From Clostridiales bacterium (GTDB lineage: Bacteria; Bacillota; Clostridia; Oscillospirales; CAG-272): a stretch of 12,126 nucleotides of DNA. Below, piece by piece: positions 6,750-12,126 of the stretch; positions within the stretch are counted from its first letter, which is position 1; every line of letters begins with the position of its first letter. Location of the stretch: positions 1 through 12,126 of the forward strand of contig JAAZGC010000056.1 in NCBI GenBank assembly GCA_012511425.1. The letters run 5' to 3'. The notes beneath the pieces were generated by a model that did no database searches, was not told the DNA's origin, and saw nothing but the letters and a program-made list of their open reading frames with translations. The position numbers and the translations under genes were made by a program.

Positions 6750-7595
6750 TCAGTTAATCGCCCGGCAGACAAAGGTCGTATATTTCTTTTCGGCAAGCAC
6801 CGCACGGGCGCGCTCAAGCGATTCCGCGTCGCGGAAAAGACCGAACACGGAAGGACCCGAACCGCTCATGAGAGCGCCGGAGGCGCCGTTTTCAAGCATC
6901 AGCTGCTTTATCTGATTTCCAGATTCGGTAACCGTTTCAAAGCTGTTGTAAAGGTTTTGACAGACATTTTCGAGAGAACCGCTTTCAAGCGCCGGAAGCA
7001 TTGTGTTTTCGGCTTCGGATAGACCTGTGGCAGAGAGCCTCTTATAAGCCTCCGCGGTATTTATCCGTTCTGCGCCTATCGCAATGAGTATATGACAGTC
7101 GGGTAAGGAGGCGCACTCGCTCAGCCGCTCGCCCATCCCCTGTCCGCGCCTGATTCCGCCCATGATGCAAAAGGGAACATCCATCCCTATCCTGACGCCG
7201 AGATTGCATAAATCAGCTTCGGAAAGCCCGGCGCCGAACAGCAGATTCATCCCGACAAGCACCGCCGCTGCGTCTGCAGAACCTCCCGCAAGCCCAGCGG
7301 CGATCGGGATATTCTTTTTGAGCGTTATGTTTACGCCGGTGCGGATATTCGGACACCGCTGATAAAACAGTGCCGCGGCGCGGAAAGCGAGATTTCGGAT
7401 CGGCTCACGTGCAAGCGTGAGAGCTGTGCAGGTCAGCTTTATCCCCCGCTCGCGCGGGCTGAGCGTAACCTCGTCAAAGAGAGAAACCGACTGCATGACG
7501 GTGTCGATCTCATGATAACCGTTCGGCAGCCTTCTATGCACCCTGAGATATAGATTTATCTTTGCAGCGGCAAGATAGCGAATTTCGTTAAGCAT
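6750..7595 (-). CDS. ispE: 4-diphosphocytidyl-2-C-methyl-D-erythritol kinase
   Basis: IspE phosphorylates the 2-hydroxyl of CDP-methylerythritol with ATP, the fourth step of the MEP pathway to isoprenoid precursors. The 281-residue GHMP kinase shows AKINLYLRV (11-19, catalytic-site lysine K12), the ATP-binding glycine-rich loop IAAGLAGGSADAAAVL (98-113), the GMDVPF motif with the probable catalytic Asp139, and the C-terminal ALMSGSGPSVFGLF (241-254). Length and motif order are normal. The ATG at 7595 has no clear Shine-Dalgarno sequence; the 17 nt separating it from the upstream DUF362 stop are A/T-rich, so it may be translated by coupling or from a very short leader (see findings). It is followed 20 nt later by the HD-domain gene. 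Confidence 0.96.
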   Translation of the reverse strand: MLNEIRYLAAAKINLYLRVHRRLPNGYHEIDTVMQSVSLFDEVTLSPRERGIKLTCTALTLAREPIRNLAFRAAALFYQRCPNIRTGVNITLKKNIPIAAGLAGGSADAAAVLVGMNLLFGAGLSEADLCNLGVRIGMDVPFCIMGGIRRGQGMGERLSECASLPDCHILIAIGAERINTAEAYKRLSATGLSEAENTMLPALESGSLENVCQNLYNSFETVTESGNQIKQLMLENGASGALMSGSGPSVFGLFRDAESLERARAVLAEKKYTTFVCRAIN

Positions 7596-7612
7596 TGTTA
7601 TTTATCTTAAAA

Positions 7613-8824
7613 TTATATACCGAACCCGAGCCGGTTCACGGTGTCAAAAATCGGCAGACCGCTAACGCTGATCGCTTTGAAGGTGCAAAGCTCCTGACAG
7701 CAGAAGCAGCGTATGCATTTTTTCGTATCGATGGAAGCCACGTTTTTTCCGCGCTTTTCCTCTAATTTTATCGCTTTCACCGGGCAATAGCTCACGCATT
7801 CGCCGCAGGAGCGGCAGAGAGAATGGTCGATTTTCGGACGCGACCTTAAAACTTCGGGTATATTTCTCAGCGGTGCCAGCGGATTCGGAGAAGCGGGTCT
7901 GAAGTCGGGTACTTTAAGCTTTTCGATGCTGTCTCCCGATATGACAAGCTCGGAGCCGGTTTGTACCGAATATCCGCGCTCGCAGGAAAGCTCGTTTATC
8001 GGAACCTGTCCTTCATGCCCGATAAGCGCCGCCGCGGCGACATCCGACTGGAACGGCGAAAAAGAGGTAAGTATCGCATTCACCTTCCGCGGAGTTCCGG
8101 CGGAAGGACCGTTGCCTTCCATCCCTTCGATCCCGTCGGTTATGCAGAGAAAGTCTTTCGCTTCATACAGAAGACGGCAAAGGTCGGTGATAAAGCTGAA
8201 GAACATACGCAGGTCATGGTTGTATCGGGCGTGTGTCTCGAATTTCTTGACCCCGGGGACGGCGCCGAACATATTCTTCACCCCCGCCGTCATTCCGGCG
8301 AGCGCGTGAGTTTTGAGCTTGCAGCAGTCGATTATCATATCTGCCGTGCAGAGCGGCTCGAGTATGTCAAAGGATTTTGATGCGACTCCTTCGGCGTATG
8401 CAACTGTCCGGAAGCTCGTGTCGAAATTCAGCACGGCTCCGGAGTCTTCCGCCGCCGCTTCCATGCCGCAGATGCGATAGAGCGGGCGGAGAATCCCTTC
8501 CGAGTATCCGCCGCCGTTGCTTTCGGCGATCATTACATCTGCGCCGGCGGAGACGAAGATGCGGCAGACCGCCTCAATTACCGCGGGATGAGTCGTCGCG
8601 GCTTTTTCGGGGGCATATCGTATAAGCAGATTCGGCTTCACGACAACCCGCCGCCCCGCTTGGGAGCGCGGATCAAATCCGAGGGCGTCGAAGCGCCGGC
8701 GCAGGATGGATTCAATCAGTCCGGCGTCGTAGCTTTCCGCAAAATCAATGCCCACCGCGGCGCGGTCGTCGATTTCCGTTCTGCGGGCAACCGGCAGGAC
8801 GGAGTTGTTTTGACTGTCAGTCAT
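7613..8824 (-). CDS. DUF362 protein with C-terminal 2x[4Fe-4S] ferredoxin domain
   Basis: Residues 20-300 match the DUF362 fold, including VVVKPNLLIRYAPEKAATTHP (60-80) and the CCKLKTHALAGMTAGVKNMFG segment (167-187), which is characteristic of the family. A ferredoxin-type domain follows: CRSCGECVSYCP has cysteines 337, 340, 343 and 347, and the second motif has cysteines 370, 373, 376 and 380 with an extra Cys375 and Thr in place of the usual Pro after the last cysteine. It should bind two [4Fe-4S] clusters. The protein is soluble, has no signal peptide, and its reaction is unknown; a redox role is inferred. Its start overlaps the end of pepF by 8 nt, so the two are co-transcribed and probably coupled. 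Confidence 0.9.
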   Translation of the reverse strand: MTDSQNNSVLPVARRTEIDDRAAVGIDFAESYDAGLIESILRRRFDALGFDPRSQAGRRVVVKPNLLIRYAPEKAATTHPAVIEAVCRIFVSAGADVMIAESNGGGYSEGILRPLYRICGMEAAAEDSGAVLNFDTSFRTVAYAEGVASKSFDILEPLCTADMIIDCCKLKTHALAGMTAGVKNMFGAVPGVKKFETHARYNHDLRMFFSFITDLCRLLYEAKDFLCITDGIEGMEGNGPSAGTPRKVNAILTSFSPFQSDVAAAALIGHEGQVPINELSCERGYSVQTGSELVISGDSIEKLKVPDFRPASPNPLAPLRNIPEVLRSRPKIDHSLCRSCGECVSYCPVKAIKLEEKRGKNVASIDTKKCIRCFCCQELCTFKAISVSGLPIFDTVNRLGFGI

Positions 8825-10619
8825 TCATCAGACCTTCCATAAGGGTTATAAGTTCACCGAAATACGAGAGAGCGTTTGAAACGGGTTCGTTGGTGGTCAT
8901 GTCAACTCCGGCGCGTTTGAGCAATGTTATCGGGTCGTCGATGCATCCGGAGGACAGGAATTCAAGATAAGCCTTAACCGCCGGCTCTCCTTCTTCTTTT
9001 ATTTTCCTGGAAACCGCAACTGCCGCCGAGAAAGCGGTGGCATACTGAAAGACATAGAAATCCCTGAAGAAATGCGGAATCCTCGACCACTCAAGCCCGA
9101 TAGGCTCGTCAACTACAATGTTATCGCCGTAATATAGCCGATTAAGCTTGTAATATATGTCAATAAGCAGGTCTGCGGTCAATGTGGCGCCGTTTTCCGC
9201 CGCTTCGGCGAATTTCGCTTCAAATTCGGCGAACATCGTCTGGCGATAAACGGTGGTGCGGAACTGCTCTAAGAAGTAGTTGATGAGATAAGCTTTTCTT
9301 CTCGGATCGGCTGTGTTTTCGAGCAGATAGCTCATCAGCAGGCATTCGTTTGTGGTGGAAGCGACTTCGGCGTTAAAGATCACATAGTCCATATAAGAAA
9401 CCGGCTGATGCTTTGCCGAGAGATAGCTGTGCAGCGCGTGGCCCATCTCGTGCGCGAGAGTGAACATCGAGTCGAGGCTGTCCTTGTAGTTCATCAGCAC
9501 AAGCGGATGCGGCAGGCTGCCGGAGGAATAGGCACCGGAAACCTTGCCCTCGTTTTCGTAAACGTCGATCCAGCGGCTGTCAAATCCGTGCTTCAAAATC
9601 GCAAGATATTCATCTCCGAGCGGCTTGAGCGCCTTTAGAATAGTCTCTTTTGCTTCCTCATATGAAATTTTCTCGTCGAATTCGGAAACGATCGGCGCGT
9701 AAACGTCATACATATGAAGCTCGTCCACGCCCATCAGCTTCTTCCGCAGCGCCATATAGTCGTACATCTTGTCGAGGTTTTGGTGAACCGCCTCGATAAG
9801 CGCGTCATAAACCGATACCGGCACCTCGTTTGAGTCGAGAGAAGCGGTGCGCGCGTCGGGATATTTCCTCAGCCGTGCGTTGAACATAAGGCTCTTCATC
9901 TGACCGTCGAGCAGGGCGGCGGAGGTGTTTTTGTATTGCCCGAAAACTCCGTAGAAGGTGTTGAAAGCGTTTTCGCGCAGAGTTCTGTCGGGAGATTCCA
10001 TCAGCGGGATATATGAAGACTGTGTGAGCGGGTGGCTTTCCCCCTTCGAGTCTTTCACATCCGGGAATTTCAGGTCGGCCGCGTTGAATATCCTGTAAAC
10101 GCTGCCCGGCACATTCTGCATCTCGCCGGTCATAGCGATTATCCGCTCCTCCGCATCGGATAGAATGTGTTCCTTTGTGCGGCGGATCATATAAAGCTTG
10201 CGGCGGTACATTTCAAGCCCCGGCTCGTCTTTGTAGAAGCTGTCAATCGTTTCATCGGGTATCGCGGTAATCTCGGGGACGATAAACGAAGTCAACGCGC
10301 CGAATTCGGTGAAATAGGCTATGACTTTCCCCTTCATATCCTGATAAAATGAATTCGAGGTGTCTTCATCAGAGCGCCGCATCGCATAGTTTGCAAGCTT
10401 TTCGGCGTCGGGAATGAGCGAATCATAAAGCTTGAGAAGCGAATAAAGGTTACGGGCGCTCCGGCCGAGCTTTCCTCTGTATCCGGCAAACTCCGGGGTT
10501 TTCGCTTTTAATATATCAAATGCCTCGCTCCATTGCTCATCGCTTTTGTAGAAATTTTCAAGGTTCCATTTATGGCACTCCGGAATTTCGGAGCGCTTGG
10601 GTGTGCGTTTATCGGCCAT
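8817..10619 (-). CDS. pepF: Oligoendopeptidase F (M3 family)
   Basis: PepF is a cytoplasmic zinc metallopeptidase that cleaves short peptides, serving peptide nutrition and protein turnover. The 600-residue product has the zinc motif HEMGH at 390-394, with His390, Glu391 and His394, and the third ligand Glu418 in the EVAST motif 24 residues after His394. The conserved substrate-binding segment IPHFFRDFYVFQYAT is at 514-528, and the N-terminal WNLENFYKS start of the family is at residues 18-26. The start is the ATG at 10619 (MADKRTPKR), preceded by AAAGG; the open frame runs further upstream to 10943, but that extension crosses the promoter and the divergent gene and is not coding. It is first in the minus-strand run and overlaps the DUF362 gene by 8 nt. 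Confidence 0.96.
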   Translation of the reverse strand: MADKRTPKRSEIPECHKWNLENFYKSDEQWSEAFDILKAKTPEFAGYRGKLGRSARNLYSLLKLYDSLIPDAEKLANYAMRRSDEDTSNSFYQDMKGKVIAYFTEFGALTSFIVPEITAIPDETIDSFYKDEPGLEMYRRKLYMIRRTKEHILSDAEERIIAMTGEMQNVPGSVYRIFNAADLKFPDVKDSKGESHPLTQSSYIPLMESPDRTLRENAFNTFYGVFGQYKNTSAALLDGQMKSLMFNARLRKYPDARTASLDSNEVPVSVYDALIEAVHQNLDKMYDYMALRKKLMGVDELHMYDVYAPIVSEFDEKISYEEAKETILKALKPLGDEYLAILKHGFDSRWIDVYENEGKVSGAYSSGSLPHPLVLMNYKDSLDSMFTLAHEMGHALHSYLSAKHQPVSYMDYVIFNAEVASTTNECLLMSYLLENTADPRRKAYLINYFLEQFRTTVYRQTMFAEFEAKFAEAAENGATLTADLLIDIYYKLNRLYYGDNIVVDEPIGLEWSRIPHFFRDFYVFQYATAFSAAVAVSRKIKEEGEPAVKAYLEFLSSGCIDDPITLLKRAGVDMTTNEPVSNALSYFGELITLMEGLMND

Positions 10620-10659
10620 TTCAGTCTGCCTTTCGGTTGGTTTTAAACTTATCGTTCTA

Positions 10660-10688
10660 ATTATACATCTCTTGATATCGAAATTCAA
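10660..10688 (-). promoter_or_regulatory. Promoter of the pepF-DUF362-ispE-HD run
   Basis: On the minus strand TTGAAT (10688-10683) and TATAAT (10665-10660) are separated by 17 nt, close to the sigma-A consensus; a TG two bases before the -10 adds to it. Transcription would begin near 10653, leaving a leader of about 33 nt before the pepF start at 10619. Confidence 0.85.
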
Positions 10689-10734
10689 TATAATAAAAGT
10701 AAATCTTTGAAATAACAAAGAATCAATTCCGTGA

Positions 10735-10763
10735 TTGACTGATGGTTTCGGATGTGGTATAAT
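10735..10763 (+). promoter_or_regulatory. Promoter of the YkgJ-type gene
   Basis: TTGACT (10735-10740) and TATAAT (10758-10763) are 17 nt apart, one base away from full sigma-A consensus. The transcript would begin near 10770, so the leader is only about 15 nt long and contains just the ribosome binding site AGGAAG (10771-10776) before the GTG at 10785. It is back-to-back with the pepF promoter, with -35 elements 46 nt apart. Confidence 0.88.
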
Positions 10764-10784
10764 AATCCAAAGGAAGTGATTCAA

Positions 10785-11117
10785 GTGAAGCAGGATAAAA
10801 CTCCGATACAGCGGCTCTACGAGCGGATACCCAAAACCCGGTGCAAAGCCGGCTGTTTTCGATGCTGCATAAACTATGTCCAGATGGCTTCCGAAGAGAA
10901 GGAGCGTATGGGCGGCTACGACTGGCAGGAACGCTGTCCTCATCTGACCGCCGACGGCAAATGCGGCGTTTACGATGCAAGACCGCTCACCTGCCGGCTT
11001 TACGGCGCATCGGAGCTGCTTTGCTGTCCCGACTGCGAGTGCAAAGAGCCTTTGGGGGAAGACGAGACAAAAAAACTGCTTTGCGAATATTTCAAAGAAG
11101 CGGGAAAATTGATTTAA
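10785..11117 (+). CDS. YkgJ-type cysteine-cluster protein
   Basis: The 110-residue protein belongs to the YkgJ family (PF03692), thought to bind zinc or an iron-sulfur cluster; the true metal and job are unknown. It contains eleven cysteines, at 20, 24, 27, 28, 51, 60, 70, 80, 81, 84 and 86. The family pattern is visible as CKAGCFRCC (20-28), CPHLTADGKCGVYDARPLTC (51-70), and a cysteine-rich end, CCPDCEC (80-86), followed by a helical tail. The GTG at 10785 is chosen because AGGAAG lies 8 nt upstream; an ATG at 10752 falls within the promoter spacer and cannot be on the transcript. It stands alone between its own promoter and a terminator. Confidence 0.9.
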   Translation: MKQDKTPIQRLYERIPKTRCKAGCFRCCINYVQMASEEKERMGGYDWQERCPHLTADGKCGVYDARPLTCRLYGASELLCCPDCECKEPLGEDETKKLLCEYFKEAGKLI

Positions 11118-11143
11118 CAGGGAAGTACTGTAATAAACACAAA

Positions 11144-11176
11144 AAGCTGCGGCAAAAACAAGGATTGCCGCAGCTT
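11144..11176. terminator. Bidirectional intrinsic terminator
   Basis: AAGCTGCGGCA at 11144-11154 pairs perfectly with TGCCGCAGCTT at 11166-11176 (11 pairs, 11-nt loop). On the plus strand the tail is TTATTTAT, serving the YkgJ gene. On the minus strand the stem runs into TTTTTGTGTTTATT, an even better T-tract, so it probably also ends minus-strand transcripts coming from the alpha-galactosidase side. Confidence 0.88.
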
Positions 11177-11195
11177 ATTTATCTGTTGCGCCGAA

Positions 11196-11339
11196 TTAAA
11201 TTAAGCCTTTCATGTAATCCAAACCCCACTGATGCATGAAACGGCAGATAAGGTCGTCTTTGCTGTATAGCTTTGTGCTGTCCGTATCTCCGTATCGGCG
11301 GGCAAGCTCCGACAAAGGGATTGTTTTATTCACAGTCAT
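11196..11339 (-). CDS. Possible small protein, 47 residues, unknown
   Basis: I do not recognise this sequence. An ATG at 11339 opens a 47-codon frame ending TAA at 11196-11198, with normal-looking residue use, mixed hydrophobic and charged (MTVNKTIPLSELARRYG...), and a likely helix with HQWGLDYMKGLI at the end. No strong Shine-Dalgarno sequence precedes it, and an in-frame TAA lies 18 nt upstream of the ATG, so it is not the tail of a longer intact gene; it could be a remnant of one. It sits between two hairpins on the minus strand, downstream of the alpha-galactosidase gene, with a good minus-strand terminator 20 nt after its stop. Codon use is similar to its neighbours. Confidence 0.4.
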   Translation of the reverse strand: MTVNKTIPLSELARRYGDTDSTKLYSKDDLICRFMHQWGLDYMKGLI

Positions 11340-11364
11340 GCCCGGCGTTGCGCATTAAAGGTCA

Positions 11365-11388
11365 GGGAGACGCAAAAATGCGTCTCCC
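11365..11388. terminator. Hairpin downstream of the alpha-galactosidase gene, weak T-tract
   Basis: GGGAGACGCA at 11365-11374 pairs perfectly with TGCGTCTCCC at 11379-11388 (10 pairs) around an AAAA loop. It begins 13 nt after the alpha-galactosidase stop on the minus strand. The minus-strand tail (TGACCTTTAATG) has few Ts, so termination may be partial; the plus-strand tail is moderately T-rich. Confidence 0.6.
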
Positions 11389-11401
11389 GCTGTTTGTTAT
11401 A

Positions 11402-12126
11402 TTAATTTTCCGCTGTCGCCGCGTCCTCATAAAGGATAAGCTCGCTCGAAAGGCTTGACGGGATATAAGCCTTAAGGCCGTCGCGGATAAGCGAGGAGCC
11501 TTCGTATATCGCGGATGAGCGGCTGTTGTCGAAATAAACTTTATAAGTCTTCGAAGGATCAATTCCCCGCGGGATAACGACAACATTATCCTGCTTTGAA
11601 AGACAGGGGGTGAATACCGCGATAACGCCGCGAGAGCCGTCGGGAGCAGCCTCCTCGATTATCACCGGCTCTCCGCGCTTGAAAGCGGTATTATCCTCGG
11701 TGTGGTGAAAGATAAGGCAATCAGGCAGTATTTTCCGGATGAAATTCTTGTATATCGCGACCTCATGCGCGGCGAACTCGAATGCGGCGTCGTTCATAAC
11801 GGCGGTGCGCGGACCTAAAACGTTAAGCGACAGATGTCCGAGCATGGCGTTACGGAAGTGGAAGGCTAAATCCGCCGCGGTATGGCAGCCCATTCCGGAG
11901 ACCAGCCGGTCGACACGTTCCGGCGGAAGCGCCGCCGTCATGCCGTTGGTTATCATCAAGGAAACCGGCGCTACCTGATTGTCGGAGACCCAGGTGTGGC
12001 TGAAATACCTCAAAATCCCGACATCGGTGCGGGCGCCGCCGCTGGCGCAGTTTTCAAATACCACATCCGGGAAGCGCAGCTTCAGCCGCTTGTACATCTC
12101 ATATACCGCGTCGAAGTGCCGTATCG
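11402..12126 (-). CDS. Alpha-galactosidase, GH36-type, C-terminal part (partial)
   Basis: The gene runs off the right edge; about 240 C-terminal residues are visible, with the frame open at position 12124. The segment FPDVVFENCASGGARTDVGI followed by YFSHTWVSDNQ matches the GH36 alpha-galactosidase motif FPDVLFENCASGGGR...WTSDN, where the Asp of the SDN triad is the acid/base residue. The catalytic nucleophile region (KWDxNR in the family) lies beyond the edge. After SDN the sequence departs from standard melibiases (ITNGMTAALPPERVDRLVSG, then GHLSLNVLGP), so it may be a variant clade acting on a different alpha-galactoside. The last 80 residues look like the C-terminal beta-sandwich. No signal peptide can be judged. 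The enzyme would release galactose from raffinose-type or plant oligosaccharides. Confidence 0.82.
   Translation of the reverse strand, partial: IRHFDAVYEMYKRLKLRFPDVVFENCASGGARTDVGILRYFSHTWVSDNQVAPVSLMITNGMTAALPPERVDRLVSGMGCHTAADLAFHFRNAMLGHLSLNVLGPRTAVMNDAAFEFAAHEVAIYKNFIRKILPDCLIFHHTEDNTAFKRGEPVIIEEAAPDGSRGVIAVFTPCLSKQDNVVVIPRGIDPSKTYKVYFDNSRSSAIYEGSSLIRDGLKAYIPSSLSSELILYEDAATAEN

Noticed and set aside
7622..7637. GAACC/GGTTC inverted repeat at the end of the DUF362 gene
   Set aside because: Only five pairs, inside coding sequence; too short to call a terminator.
10620..10943. Upstream extension of pepF by 108 codons
   Set aside because: It would cover the pepF promoter and the start of the divergent YkgJ gene, and PepF homologs begin at the MADK...WNLENFY region.
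10841..11239. 132-codon plus-strand frame overlapping the YkgJ gene
   Set aside because: Frame shadow of the YkgJ gene; it runs through the terminator.

Overview
The window looks like ordinary chromosome of a Gram-positive anaerobe, most likely an uncultured gut member of the Clostridia. The evidence is the gene order rimP-nusA-rnpM(ylxR)-ylxQ-infB, the strong AGGAGG-type ribosome binding sites, GTG and TTG starts, sigma-A type promoters, an oligoendopeptidase F, and a DUF362/ferredoxin protein. Base composition looks moderately GC-rich and even across the window. I see no transposase, integrase, prophage gene, CRISPR array, rRNA or tRNA.

Region 1 (1-6150, plus strand) is the translation/transcription-factor operon. 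A leader hairpin with a GNRA loop and a T-tract (26-59) precedes rimP (30S maturation). It is followed by nusA (elongation/termination factor, overlapping rimP by 4 nt), rnpM/ylxR (RNase P modulator), ylxQ (L7Ae-like RNA binder with a long charged tail) and infB (IF2, TTG start). The 105-nt gap before infB holds several short inverted repeats, one of which places the Shine-Dalgarno core in a loop. A strong terminator (6086-6136) closes the operon directly after infB, so rbfA and truB, which often follow, are not here.

Region 2 (6160-10688, minus strand) is a compact four-gene run read right to left: pepF (oligoendopeptidase F), a DUF362 protein with two [4Fe-4S] ferredoxin motifs, ispE (MEP isoprenoid pathway kinase) and an HD-domain hydrolase. 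A near-consensus promoter lies before pepF; later genes are 8-nt overlapped or 17-20 nt apart. A possible second promoter lies just upstream of ispE.

Region 3 (10735-11176, plus strand) is a single small YkgJ-type cysteine-cluster gene. It has a near-perfect promoter back-to-back with the pepF promoter, a very short leader, a GTG start and a terminator that could work in both directions.

Region 4 (11196-12126, minus strand) has a possible 47-codon small gene and the C-terminal part of a GH36-type alpha-galactosidase that runs off the right edge, with a strong hairpin between them.

I did not find a clearly new system. The most checkable oddities are the two leader structures of the nusA-infB operon, altered S1/KH1 sequence in NusA, the basic tail on YlxQ, the small gene at 11196-11339, and the pairing of ispE with a ferredoxin-type DUF362 protein.
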